Origin: Tenacibaculum sp. 1_MG-2023 | GTDB lineage: Bacteria > Bacteroidota > Bacteroidia > Flavobacteriales > Flavobacteriaceae | Length of the DNA: 46,079 nucleotides | Direction: 5' to 3' | Assembly (NCBI RefSeq): GCF_030547425.1 | Contig: NZ_JAUORH010000023.1 | Location: 1 to 46,079 of the forward strand | In this document: one piece after another, positions 16,293 through 24,313 of the stretch | Numbering within the stretch: the first letter of the stretch is position 1 | How the letters are laid out: every line of letters begins with the position of its first letter | Translations under genes and position numbers: made by a program | Notes under the pieces: generated by a model | What the model was told of the DNA's origin: nothing | The model's database searches: none | The model's input: the letters and a program-made list of their open reading frames with translations, nothing else

Positions 16293-17501
16293 TTATTGTT
16301 TTTTAAGGATAAATAAACCTCTATTGATATCGCTTACCACAATTTTTCCACTTTTAAAGTAAGGGTACACACTCCAGACCCCATTGAAGTTAGCGTTGTC
16401 ATTTTCAGGATAAGTGTCGAAATATCCTGTTTCAGAAATATTTTTACTTTCAATGTTTGAAATATTGATAAAACGAACACCAGCGGTATAGTTGGCTAAA
16501 TAGAAAGTATTTCCTTTAATATATCCATTATGATCAATTGCTGAAGTAGGTCCTGTATATATAAAGTGTTCCTTTGGGTTATCTAAATCAGAAAAATCAA
16601 AAACAATAGTCCTTGTATCATGACCAAAATTTTGTTCATCTAACTCATCTCCTAAAATAAAATATTTTTGATCTTCAGTAAACCAACCTTGATGTGTATA
16701 GCCAACGTTTGCGTATGAAATTTTAGAAATGTTTATAGGGTTGGCTTTATCGGTAATATCAACAATTACAACTTCATTTTCGTTACTTCCTATTAATATT
16801 TCTTTACCTGTGTGGTCTGTATCTGGTCCATTATAGGTTACTACTTGTGCATCATGACTATAGTTGTCCATTCCCCATCCACCTTCGCTTATTGGGTTTA
16901 TAGGGTTTTGTATGTTGATAAATAAAGGTCCTCCTTTATATGTTCCAGATCTATTTGTGCCAACAGGGTATGCATAACCAGAGTCTTCATTAATAACTAT
17001 ATTGTGAGCACTACCAAAATCAGTAAAGTGCTTGTCAGCTGTTAATGTAATAGGTGGATTAGTTATGTCTCTTAGTTTGGTTAAATCAAATACTTGCATG
17101 CCGTGGTTTGTTGCTTCGCTAACAATAAAAGCATAATTGTTATAAACTTTTACATCCCACCAATCTTCACTTATAGTCGCAGTAGGAAGTTTGCCTAAAT
17201 AAACAGGGTTTTCTGTGTCAGTAATGTCTACAAAAATAGTTCCGTTATCTACACACATAATAGCGTATTCCTTGTTGGTGGTTTCGTCTGTCCACCCCCA
17301 ACAATCACTTCCGCTAATTGCATTAAATGTACTTAAAGGAATGTTTAATAATAAATCATAGTTATCACATGAGTAAATTCCAGCTTTACCATTAGAACAT
17401 GTAGATTTATTGGTTTCTACTGGAGCTTCGCTTGAAGAGGACGAGCAAGAAATTAAAAATAATAGCCCAACTAAAACAGATAGAAATTTAAGGTTTTTCA
17501 T
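16293..17501 (-). CDS. choice-of-anchor B / LVIVD-repeat lipoprotein
   Basis: 402 residues; the signal peptide ends in FLISC (Cys19). After CSNGKAGIYSCDNYDLL the protein carries successive LVIVD-type units, each with a pattern such as GTIFVDITDTENPVYLGKL, MQVFDLTKLRDITNPP, VVIVDITDKANPINISKI and VRFINISNIESKNISETGY. The segment DCWGWTDETTNKEYAIM near residue 65 and the ...SHDAQVVTYNGPD... and GYTHQGWFTED segments are typical of the choice-of-anchor B family. These form a propeller with several conserved His and Asp residues that might hold metal, but no function has been assigned. It is the first gene of the operon. A TAATTTAG sequence at 17528-17521 may be its weak -7 box. Confidence 0.8.
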   Translation of the reverse strand: MKNLKFLSVLVGLLFLISCSSSSSEAPVETNKSTCSNGKAGIYSCDNYDLLLNIPLSTFNAISGSDCWGWTDETTNKEYAIMCVDNGTIFVDITDTENPVYLGKLPTATISEDWWDVKVYNNYAFIVSEATNHGMQVFDLTKLRDITNPPITLTADKHFTDFGSAHNIVINEDSGYAYPVGTNRSGTYKGGPLFINIQNPINPISEGGWGMDNYSHDAQVVTYNGPDTDHTGKEILIGSNENEVVIVDITDKANPINISKISYANVGYTHQGWFTEDQKYFILGDELDEQNFGHDTRTIVFDFSDLDNPKEHFIYTGPTSAIDHNGYIKGNTFYLANYTAGVRFINISNIESKNISETGYFDTYPENDNANFNGVWSVYPYFKSGKIVVSDINRGLFILKKQ

Positions 17502-17628
17502 AAATGGGGGGTTTAAAGCACTAAATTAAGTAATTAACTACTCATATAACATACAAAAACAACAAAACCTTATTTTTATTTTGTGGAGATTACACTAAGT
17601 AAAATAGGTGTGTTTGTTTGCTAGTCAT

Positions 17629-17636
17629 TATCTTTG
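17629..17636 (+). promoter_or_regulatory. -7 box of thiL, almost at the start codon
   Basis: TATCTTTG is a perfect TAnnTTTG match, ending only 4 bases before the thiL ATG. If transcription starts about 5-8 bases after the box, the mRNA would begin at or near the start codon. Confidence 0.7.
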
Positions 17637-17640
17637 CAGC

Positions 17641-18690
17641 ATGTTAGAAGATAAAAACCAAGAAAGAACTTCGTTAGCTGAGCTTGGAGAGTTTGGATTA
17701 ATAAACCATTTGACAAAGCACTTTAAAATGTATCATTCGTCAACAGTGAAAGGAGTTGGAGATGATGGAGCTGTAATTAATGCATCAGATAAAGAAACTG
17801 TAATTACTACCGATTTATTGGTAGAAGGTGTGCATTTCGATTTGAGTTATATGCCTTTAAAACATTTAGGGTATAAATCGGTAATGGTTAACTTATCAGA
17901 TGTGTATGCTATGAATGCGAATGCGGAACAGATTACAGTGTCAATTGCTGTGTCTAACCGTTTTCCATTAGAAGCTATTGAGGAATTATATGCAGGAATA
18001 CAATTAGCATGTGATACGTATCAAGTAGATTTAATTGGAGGAGATACAACATCTTCAACGAAAGGAATATTAATTTCTATCACAGCTATTGGTAAAGCTA
18101 AAAAAGAAGATATTGTATATAGAAGTGGAGCTAAACCTACCGATTTAATTGTTGTTTCTGGTGATTTAGGTGGAGCCTATTTAGGTTTACAGGTGTTAGA
18201 GCGTGAAAAACAAGTGTTTCAGGTAAACCCTCAAAGTCAACCAGACTTAAGTAAATATACTTACATAATTGAACGTCAATTAAAACCAGAAGCACGTAAA
18301 GATGTTCCTAAGTTATTAGAAGAATTAGAGGTGAAACCTACTTCTATGATTGATATTTCTGATGGATTATCATCTGAAATTATGCATATCTGTACACAAA
18401 GTAAAACAGGATGTAAAATTTATGAGGATAAACTACCGTTAGATCCTCAAGTAATTTCTACTTCTGAAGAGTTTAACATGGATAGTACGATGATAGCTTT
18501 AAGCGGAGGAGAGGATTATGAATTATTGTTTACAGCTTCTATAGATGATTATGATAAAATAAAAGGAAACCCTAATTTTACGGTTATTGGTCATATTACC
18601 GAAAAAAATGAAGGAATGAATTTAATAACTCGTGCTAGTCAAGAAATAGAACTAAAAGCGCAAGGTTGGAACTCTTTTAATAAAGAGTAA
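17641..18690 (+). CDS. thiL: thiamine-monophosphate kinase
   Basis: ATP-dependent phosphorylation of thiamine monophosphate to thiamine diphosphate, the cofactor used by SucA among others. An upstream in-frame ATG at 17608 lies before the promoter box, so the ATG at 17641 (MLEDKNQERTSLAELGEFGLI) is used, giving 349 residues. Seen: VKGVGDDGAVI near 37-47, TTDLLVEGVHFDL (57-69), MNLSDVYAMNA-type Mg-binding helix, LIGGDTTSS near 138, DISDGLSSE near 237, and SGGEDYELLFT near 287. These are the AIR-synthase/ThiL superfamily motifs in order. It is a single gene closed by a terminator. Confidence 0.96.
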   Translation: MLEDKNQERTSLAELGEFGLINHLTKHFKMYHSSTVKGVGDDGAVINASDKETVITTDLLVEGVHFDLSYMPLKHLGYKSVMVNLSDVYAMNANAEQITVSIAVSNRFPLEAIEELYAGIQLACDTYQVDLIGGDTTSSTKGILISITAIGKAKKEDIVYRSGAKPTDLIVVSGDLGGAYLGLQVLEREKQVFQVNPQSQPDLSKYTYIIERQLKPEARKDVPKLLEELEVKPTSMIDISDGLSSEIMHICTQSKTGCKIYEDKLPLDPQVISTSEEFNMDSTMIALSGGEDYELLFTASIDDYDKIKGNPNFTVIGHITEKNEGMNLITRASQEIELKAQGWNSFNKE

Positions 18691-18714
18691 AAAGAGCAGC
18701 AAAATAAATAGATT

Positions 18715-18744
18715 AAGCATCCTACTATTGGGATGCTTTTTTTG
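18715..18744 (+). terminator. thiL terminator
   Basis: An 8-bp stem AAGCATCC/GGATGCTT with an 8-nt loop and a following T7 tract, 25 bases after the thiL stop. Confidence 0.85.
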
Positions 18745-18849
18745 TTAAAGAGAATTCTTTTAAACTATTTATGGAGTAGAATTTTTGGTATAAAAATTGT
18801 ATATTGGTCAGACAGAAAAAAGATTATTAACAAAAAATCAAAAAAGAGA

Positions 18850-19320
18850 ATGGGAATTTTTTCATTTATTAAAAATGCCGGGGCAAAAGTATTCGGTATC
18901 GGAAAAACAACTGAAGAAGAAGCTACAGAGAAAGCTACAAAATTAGTAGATGCAGTAAATAAATTAGGGCTTTCTGTTGAAAACTTAGCTGTTAATGTGG
19001 AAGATGATAAGGCCACAGTAACAGGAGAAGCAGCAGATTTAGCTACTAAAGAAAAAGTAGTTTTAGTAGTAGGTAATACAGAAGGTATTGCTTCTGTAGA
19101 AGATAACATGACGGTTGCGGAAGTTGAAGTAATCGAAGAAGCTGCTATGGCTCAGTTCCATACAGTAGTCAGTGGCGATTCATTAAGTAAAATTGCGAAA
19201 GAATTTTATGATGACGCAATGAAGTATCCAGTAATTTTCGAAGCTAATAAGCCAATGTTAACACATCCTGATAAAATTTATCCAGGACAAGTATTAAGAA
19301 TACCACCTTTAGTGGACTAA
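18850..19320 (+). CDS. BON-LysM protein (Kbp/YgaU-like)
   Basis: An open frame begins at 18733 inside the thiL terminator. The ATG at 18850 (MGIFSFIKNAGAKVFG) is the natural start of this family, and it gives 156 residues, close to E. coli Kbp (149). The N-terminal amphipathic stretch is followed by a BON domain (about 37-100, LGLSVENLAVNVEDDKATVTGEA and VGNTEGIASVEDNMTV) and a C-terminal LysM domain (about 105-156, FHTVVSGDSLSKIAKEFYDDAMKYP and IYPGQVLRIP). Kbp of E. coli binds potassium in the cytosol. The same role here is a family-based inference. No signal peptide is seen. Confidence 0.9.
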   Translation: MGIFSFIKNAGAKVFGIGKTTEEEATEKATKLVDAVNKLGLSVENLAVNVEDDKATVTGEAADLATKEKVVLVVGNTEGIASVEDNMTVAEVEVIEEAAMAQFHTVVSGDSLSKIAKEFYDDAMKYPVIFEANKPMLTHPDKIYPGQVLRIPPLVD

Positions 19321-19343
19321 TCAAAAGTTAATCAGCCAAAGGG

Positions 19344-19373
19344 AAAAGCACTGCATTTGCAGTGCTTTTTTAG
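19344..19373 (+). terminator. terminator of the BON-LysM gene
   Basis: A 12-bp inverted repeat AAAAGCACTGCA/TGCAGTGCTTTT closing on TT, followed by more T residues, 23 bases after the stop. Confidence 0.88.
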
Positions 19374-19441
19374 TTTTAAAAATAGGGTATTTAAAGAACG
19401 GTATAGGATAAAAAAGTAGTAGAAAAGAATAAAATTATCAT

Positions 19442-19449
19442 CATCTTTG
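19442..19449 (+). promoter_or_regulatory. possible -7 box of the EamA transporter gene
   Basis: CATCTTTG differs from TAnnTTTG at one position and ends 23 bases before the ATG, after the preceding terminator. Confidence 0.4.
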
Positions 19450-19472
19450 CATTTGTTTTTAAAACCATAAAA

Positions 19473-20372
19473 ATGAACCAAAGAGCGTTAGCACTTACAG
19501 CAGCATCTATCGCGACACTTATTTACGGAATTACTTTTACTGTTGCTAAGGAAGTGATGGAAGGGTATGTTCAGCCTTTTGGGTTTATATTAATTCGTGT
19601 TGGAGGAGCTACTGTAGTTTTTTGGTTGTTAGGGCTTTTTGTAAAAGCGCCGTCTATTGAAAAAGCAGATTACAAACGAGTAGCAATGGCAGCCTTTTTT
19701 GGAATTGCCTTTAACATGCTTACTTTTTTTAAAGGATTGAGTTATACAACACCTATCAATGCATCAGTAATGATGGTAACCACACCTATTTTAGTGTTGA
19801 TTTTTGCGAGTATTCTTTTAAAAGAGAAACTAGTTTTAAGAAAAATTGCAGGAGTTGTTGTTGGAATGGTTGGGGCAGTAATTTTAATAGCCTACGGAAA
19901 TCCACTTAAAGGAGATGCAACTAATATGGTGCTAGGAAACTTTTTAGTATTCATTAATGCAGCATCGTATGGTATGTATTTGGTTGTTGTTAAAAAACTG
20001 ATAACAAAATACAATCCTATTGTTTTTGTAAAGTGGTTATATCTTTTTGGGTTGATACTTGTGCTTCCCTTCGGTTTTTCTGAATTGTTAGAAGTACAAT
20101 GGCAAATGATGCCAACATCTATCTATTTGAAAGTAGGTTTTGTAGTATTGTTTACTACCTGTATTACTTATTTGTTTAACCTATTCGCTTTATCAAAGTT
20201 AAAACCAACTACAGTAAGTGTTTTTATGTACTTACAACCAGTGGTGGCAGCTATTTATGCTTTGATTGTAGGTAGTGACCATTTAGATTTGATTAAAATA
20301 GGAGCAGCATTATTAATCTTTTTAGGAGTGTTTTTAGTAACCAAACGCTCAACAGAAACTCCCAATAAATAA
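19473..20372 (+). CDS. EamA/DMT-superfamily exporter
   Basis: An inner-membrane protein of 299 residues with ten predicted helices in two EamA repeats (about 5-140 and 150-290). The first repeat contains IATLIYGITFTVAKEVMEGYVQPFGFILIRV and the helix-4 motif TTPINASVMMVTTPILVLIFASILLKEKL. The second contains KLKPTTVSVFMYLQPVVAAIYALIVG and the C-terminal GAALLIFLGVFLVTKRS. These are standard marks of the drug/metabolite transporter superfamily, whose members export amino acids or other metabolites. The substrate cannot be inferred. yicC begins 31 bases downstream with its own -7 box. Confidence 0.9.
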   Translation: MNQRALALTAASIATLIYGITFTVAKEVMEGYVQPFGFILIRVGGATVVFWLLGLFVKAPSIEKADYKRVAMAAFFGIAFNMLTFFKGLSYTTPINASVMMVTTPILVLIFASILLKEKLVLRKIAGVVVGMVGAVILIAYGNPLKGDATNMVLGNFLVFINAASYGMYLVVVKKLITKYNPIVFVKWLYLFGLILVLPFGFSELLEVQWQMMPTSIYLKVGFVVLFTTCITYLFNLFALSKLKPTTVSVFMYLQPVVAAIYALIVGSDHLDLIKIGAALLIFLGVFLVTKRSTETPNK

Positions 20373-20375
20373 ACG

Positions 20376-20383
20376 TATCTTTG
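20376..20383 (+). promoter_or_regulatory. -7 box of the yicC-gmk promoter
   Basis: TATCTTTG is a perfect match to TAnnTTTG, 20 bases before the yicC start and just after the transporter stop codon. Confidence 0.7.
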
Positions 20384-20403
20384 CGGATTATTAAACCGAA
20401 GTT

Positions 20404-21270
20404 ATGATACAGTCTATGACGGGTTACGGTAAATCCGTACTACATTTACCCTCAAAAAAAGTAACAATCGAAGTTAAATCTTTAAACAGTAAAAATTTAG
20501 ATTTAAACACAAGAATTCCTTCATATTATAGAGAAAAGGAACTAAATGTTCGAAAAAAACTAGCTAGTAGTTTAGTAAGAGGTAAAGTAGACTTTTCTAT
20601 TTATGTGGAAATGACTGCCGATGAGACTTCAACGACAGTGAATACAGGTGTGGTAAAAGAGTACATGCAACAATTAAGAAATGTAACTCAAGTAGGAACT
20701 TCTAATGATGTTGAGTTAATGAAAATGGCTGTTAGAATGCCAGACGCATTAAAAACTGAACGAGAAGAGCTAGATGAAGAAGAATGGAAACAGATAGATG
20801 CACACATCGATGTAGCATTAAAAGAAATCATTCAGTATAGAATTGACGAAGCTAAATCGTTAGAAGAAGACTTTAAAACTAGAATACTAAATATTCAATT
20901 TGCTTTAGAAGAGGTTAAAAAATTAGACGGTGATAGAATTGAACATGTTAAAGAGCGCTTACAAAAAGCATTAACTGATTTAAAAGTTGAGGTTGACGAG
21001 AACCGTTTTGAACAAGAGTTAATTTATTATTTAGAAAAGTTAGATATTAACGAAGAGAAAGTACGTTTAGCCAACCACCTTGAATATTTTTTACAGCAAT
21101 TAGCAACAGAAGATTCAAATGGAAAAAAGTTAGGATTTATCGTTCAGGAAATTGGAAGAGAAATCAATACAACAGGATCAAAAGCTAATTTTGCGCCAAT
21201 GCAAAAGCTAGTAATCCAAATGAAAGACGAGTTAGAAAAAATAAAAGAGCAAATTTTAAACGTTTTATAA
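20404..21270 (+). CDS. yicC: YicC/YloC-family endoribonuclease
   Basis: 288 residues, the usual length. The N-terminus MIQSMTGYGKSVLHLPSKK and SLNSKNLDLNTRIPSYYRE are the YicC hallmark. The C-terminal DUF1732 part shows ENRFEQELIYYLEKLDINEEKVRLANHLEYF, GKKLGFIVQEIGREINTTGSKA and the closing helix MKDELEKIKEQILNVL. E. coli YicC is an endoribonuclease that forms a large ring-like oligomer and cuts RNA. The gene precedes gmk by 3 bases, a conserved bacterial arrangement, so the two are co-transcribed. Confidence 0.95.
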   Translation: MIQSMTGYGKSVLHLPSKKVTIEVKSLNSKNLDLNTRIPSYYREKELNVRKKLASSLVRGKVDFSIYVEMTADETSTTVNTGVVKEYMQQLRNVTQVGTSNDVELMKMAVRMPDALKTEREELDEEEWKQIDAHIDVALKEIIQYRIDEAKSLEEDFKTRILNIQFALEEVKKLDGDRIEHVKERLQKALTDLKVEVDENRFEQELIYYLEKLDINEEKVRLANHLEYFLQQLATEDSNGKKLGFIVQEIGREINTTGSKANFAPMQKLVIQMKDELEKIKEQILNVL

Positions 21271-21273
21271 AAA

Positions 21274-21855
21274 ATGGCGAAAGAGTTTAAAGGGAAATTA
21301 TTTGTGTTTTCAGCACCATCAGGTTCAGGTAAAACTACTATTGTGCGTCATTTGTTAGCACAAGAACGGTTTAATTTGGAGTTTTCTATCTCTGCTACAT
21401 CTAGAGCACCAAGAGGAGAAGAGGTTGATGGGAAAGATTATTATTTTATTTCAGCAAAAGAATTCAAGCAAAAAATAAAAAACGACGAATTTTTAGAGTG
21501 GGAAGAAGTATATAGAGATAATTTTTATGGAACGTTAAAAACAGAAGTTGAACGAATTTGGGCACAAGGAAAACATGTAATTTTTGATATTGATGTAGTT
21601 GGAGGCCTACGTATAAAAAAGAAATTCCCAGCAGAAACCTTAGCTGTGTTTGTTAAACCACCAAGTGTTGATGAATTGAAGATTCGTTTAAAGAAAAGAA
21701 GCACCGAAAGCGAAGACAAAATTAATATGCGTATAGCTAAAGCATCAGTAGAATTAGCCACAGCGCCACAGTTTGATAAAATCATCAAAAACTACGATTT
21801 ACCAGTAGCTTTACAAGAAGCAGAAGATTTAGTAGATGATTTTTTAGAGTTATAA
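21274..21855 (+). CDS. gmk: guanylate kinase
   Basis: Converts GMP and ATP to GDP and ADP in purine nucleotide supply. 193 residues. The P-loop SAPSGSGKTT (13-22) is followed by the GMP-binding segment SATSRAPRGEEVDGKDYYF with the Arg and Tyr residues of the family, FLEWEEVYRDNFYGT, and DIDVVGGLRIKK. The lid and C-terminal helices contain RLKKRSTESEDKINMRIAKA. It follows yicC by 3 bases. In flavobacteria nadD usually comes next, but here a strong terminator and two minus-strand genes intervene. Confidence 0.97.
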   Translation: MAKEFKGKLFVFSAPSGSGKTTIVRHLLAQERFNLEFSISATSRAPRGEEVDGKDYYFISAKEFKQKIKNDEFLEWEEVYRDNFYGTLKTEVERIWAQGKHVIFDIDVVGGLRIKKKFPAETLAVFVKPPSVDELKIRLKKRSTESEDKINMRIAKASVELATAPQFDKIIKNYDLPVALQEAEDLVDDFLEL

Positions 21856-21882
21856 AAAGAGAACTTAAAACAAAAAATATAA

Positions 21883-21918
21883 AAAAACCATCATTTCATA
21901 ATTGAAATGATGGTTTTT
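21883..21918. terminator. bidirectional terminator after gmk
   Basis: A perfect 16-bp inverted repeat (AAAAACCATCATTTCA / TGAAATGATGGTTTTT) with a TAAT loop. It terminates yicC-gmk on the plus strand and the convergent barrel gene on the minus strand. Confidence 0.92.
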
Positions 21919-21942
21919 GTTATGTTCTAAAAGATGTTTTTC

Positions 21943-22500
21943 TTAAAAAAGAATATAAGAAAATTCTAATCCTATTGTTGGATAAACTCTGTCTAACTTA
22001 GAGTTGAAATCTTTTGCATAGCCAACACCAGCATTTACATTAAAAAGCCAATTTCCACCTAGACTTCTCTGGATTCCCCAGTGTAATTCACTAAAAAGTA
22101 TATTGTTTGCTACATCTTCTTTTTTAGAAGAAAAAGTTCCTTGTAAAGCAAAGTAATTACCAGAGTTATAACTAATACTTTTTCCTTTCTTTATTCTATT
22201 TTCTCTATTATAAACATATTTTAATTTACTCCTTAATCTTAGAACAGGAAAAGTATTAAAGTCTATTCTAAAAGATTCTTCTAAAAAGGGAAGGTTTCTG
22301 ATATAGCTACCGGCTCCAATACCCGCTCCTGCTTCAAAAGTAAACTTGTTATTTAAAGGAATTTCGTACGATGCGTCTAACCCCGTTAAATAATAATTGA
22401 CCTTAAATTGACTGGTTAAATCTGTATTTAATTTTTCTTGAGAAAAAGTTATGCTTATTACAAAGAAGCATAAAACAATACTAAAAATATTTTTTTTCAT
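21943..22500 (-). CDS. outer-membrane beta-barrel protein of unknown function
   Basis: 185 residues with a signal peptide (IVLCFFVISITFSQ, cleavage after FSQ or nearby). The mature sequence alternates in strands such as FKVNYYLTGLDASYEI, FTFEAGAGIGAGSYI, VLRLRSKLKYVYN, YFALQGTFSS and WLFNVNAGVGYAKDF, and ends with a C-terminal aromatic strand PTIGLEFSYILF, as in eight-stranded outer-membrane barrels. No specific family recognised. It lies 12 bases downstream of the large lipoprotein gene and is probably its operon partner. Confidence 0.7.
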   Translation of the reverse strand: MKKNIFSIVLCFFVISITFSQEKLNTDLTSQFKVNYYLTGLDASYEIPLNNKFTFEAGAGIGAGSYIRNLPFLEESFRIDFNTFPVLRLRSKLKYVYNRENRIKKGKSISYNSGNYFALQGTFSSKKEDVANNILFSELHWGIQRSLGGNWLFNVNAGVGYAKDFNSKLDRVYPTIGLEFSYILF

Positions 22501-22512
22501 TATAACTATTGA

Positions 22513-24114
22513 TTAATATTCAACTCTAAATTTAGAACCACCCCATTGTCTATTGTAGTATGCTCCCGATTCCATATCAACAGAAACACTTCCAACAATA
22601 TCCCAAGAAAACTTTAAATCCAAAACAAAATCTGAATTATCATCTCTAAAACTCAATAAGGCCTTATCTACTTTGAAATTTTTAGGTAGATTAAATGTTC
22701 TTCGTGCTATAGCTAGTCTTTTTACCTCTACAATTTCATTTTCAAAGAAATATGCTATAGGTTTATATTTGTCTTTATTTGGATCGTAATTTGTTATTAT
22801 AACTGCGCCTTTTTGATTTTTCCTTAAATCAACTAAGGTGTTTTGTAATGCTTTTCCAGCATAAGAGTAAAAATCTTTACTTTTAAAGTTTAAAACGTTC
22901 TTTCCAGAAATATTTACAACAGCAACTTTATTCGCTCCTCCTTTAAACAAATTTTTGATATTAATATCTAAATCTATAAATTTTTTTCTTACATATTTTT
23001 TGGGGGTAAATACAGGCTTATTGGCATACATTACTAAGTCATTATAACTTAATTGAGTAGATGTTAGGGTTTTGTTGTCTAAGTCATAAACACCAGATAA
23101 ATAACTAATTGTTTCTTTTTTTTCTAAAAGCTTTTTTATGTAAGAACTTATTTTAGTGTAAACTTTTTTAGCTTCTTTTGAATTAATGCTTATGTCTATA
23201 TTTCTCGTTTTCATTGTAAAAATAGATTTTTTATTTTTAATATAGACTTTATTAGCGCTTCTATCTGAAAACCACCCAAACCAAGTTTTTTGTTTAAATT
23301 TAGCTTGCATATATACATCAGTAAAAAGCCAGTAATCCTCCGCAGCAAAGACCGTTCTTAGTTTTTTCTTACTGTTAAACTTGTATTCACAAGCGTAAGA
23401 TTTTCCAAAAATATTATCTATCCATCCGTCTTTGGTGTTTAAGCAAACACTAAAATGAGATGTATTAGTAGGAAGGCCAATATTAGGAGTTGGAGTACCA
23501 CCTCCACTTCCACCACCTTCAGGGTATTCTATCTCTCTTGGAGGTTCTATTCTCATATTAGGTAATTTATTTTTGTCTGGAATATATAACTCTACCAAAT
23601 CACTCTTGTAAGCTTTACCTTTGTTTACCTTAGAGTTTATATCGTCTAATAACTTTCTGTTTTCCTTGTTAACACTAAATATTCCTTTTGACGTGTATTT
23701 ATATATCTTGCCGGCAACTTCTATTTCTCCTTTTTCATTAAGTAAGTTGGCAAATAATTCATTTTGGATAAGGTTTTCTTCAGGGTATCCATTTTTATTA
23801 CTTTTATTCAGATATCTTTTCTGTTTATTATAGTAAAAAGATTCCGCTTCTTCCTCTGTTAAATACCCAGCAACTTTTAAAGGGGTAAATCCATCATTGT
23901 AAAACTTATCAAAGCCTTCTTTAGGGTTTTCCATTTCCTTAAGAGTATTATAGGTTTCTTTTAATGAATTAATATCTTTAAATATTAAAACCCCATTGTT
24001 GTATTCACCATTTAATGTTTTATTGGTTAGTTTTTCTTTAATCGGTATGTCGTTTTCATTATTACAAGAAAACATTATAAGGGTTGTAAAAAATGTTAAT
24101 AGTGTTTTTTTCAT
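22513..24114 (-). CDS. large lipoprotein of unknown function
   Basis: I do not recognise this protein as a whole. It has 533 residues and a lipoprotein signal (LIMFSC, Cys17). The N-terminal part (about 38-150) has GVLIFKDINSLKETYNTLKEMENP and GFTPLK, a pattern seen in many Bacteroidota lipoproteins of unknown role. A flexible linker rich in Pro, Gly and Thr (about 193-215, EYPEGGGSGGGTPTPNIG) leads to a C-terminal part of about 300 residues that is Lys-rich and strand-forming (KFKQKTWFGWFSDRSANKVY, VAVVNISGKNVLNF, DFVLDLKFSWDIVGSVSVD). Cysteines are few. With the barrel gene 12 bases downstream it forms a cassette lying between gmk and nadD. Composition is AT-rich like the surroundings, so transfer is not obvious. 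Confidence 0.75.
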   Translation of the reverse strand: MKKTLLTFFTTLIMFSCNNENDIPIKEKLTNKTLNGEYNNGVLIFKDINSLKETYNTLKEMENPKEGFDKFYNDGFTPLKVAGYLTEEEAESFYYNKQKRYLNKSNKNGYPEENLIQNELFANLLNEKGEIEVAGKIYKYTSKGIFSVNKENRKLLDDINSKVNKGKAYKSDLVELYIPDKNKLPNMRIEPPREIEYPEGGGSGGGTPTPNIGLPTNTSHFSVCLNTKDGWIDNIFGKSYACEYKFNSKKKLRTVFAAEDYWLFTDVYMQAKFKQKTWFGWFSDRSANKVYIKNKKSIFTMKTRNIDISINSKEAKKVYTKISSYIKKLLEKKETISYLSGVYDLDNKTLTSTQLSYNDLVMYANKPVFTPKKYVRKKFIDLDINIKNLFKGGANKVAVVNISGKNVLNFKSKDFYSYAGKALQNTLVDLRKNQKGAVIITNYDPNKDKYKPIAYFFENEIVEVKRLAIARRTFNLPKNFKVDKALLSFRDDNSDFVLDLKFSWDIVGSVSVDMESGAYYNRQWGGSKFRVEY

Positions 24115-24171
24115 AGTAAATTTATTTAAAAAAATGATTGTGATAATTAATTTGTTTTTTCTTTAATAGAT

Positions 24172-24192
24172 AAGAAAGATCATAACTTTCTT
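24172..24192. promoter_or_regulatory. inverted repeat in a divergent intergenic region
   Basis: AAGAAAG-ATCATAA-CTTTCTT is a perfect 7-bp inverted repeat in the 199-base region between the large lipoprotein gene and nadD. It could be an operator for either direction. The remainder of the region is AT-rich and holds no gene. Confidence 0.3.
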
Positions 24193-24278
24193 GATGTTTA
24201 AAACAATTGAAAATTAATTAACCCTAATTTTTAAGAAATAAATTTTATTTGATGGGTAAAAAAGTAAAATGAATACAA

Positions 24279-24286
24279 TATTTTTA
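24279..24286 (+). promoter_or_regulatory. possible -7 box of nadD
   Basis: TATTTTTA is a near match to TAnnTTTG, 27 bases before the nadD start. A separate promoter is needed here because nadD is cut off from gmk by a terminator. Confidence 0.35.
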
Positions 24287-24313
24287 CAGTTAATTAAATA
24301 ACAGTAATATTTA

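Noticed and set aside
13130..17501. Methanobactin biosynthesis locus
   Set aside because: Only the MbnH/MbnP-like pair is present; no precursor peptide or MbnB/MbnC-like genes were seen on either strand.
23510..23535. Short GGTGGAGGAAGTGG-type repeat in the large lipoprotein gene
   Set aside because: It simply encodes the Gly-rich linker and is too short to be a microsatellite or CRISPR-like array.
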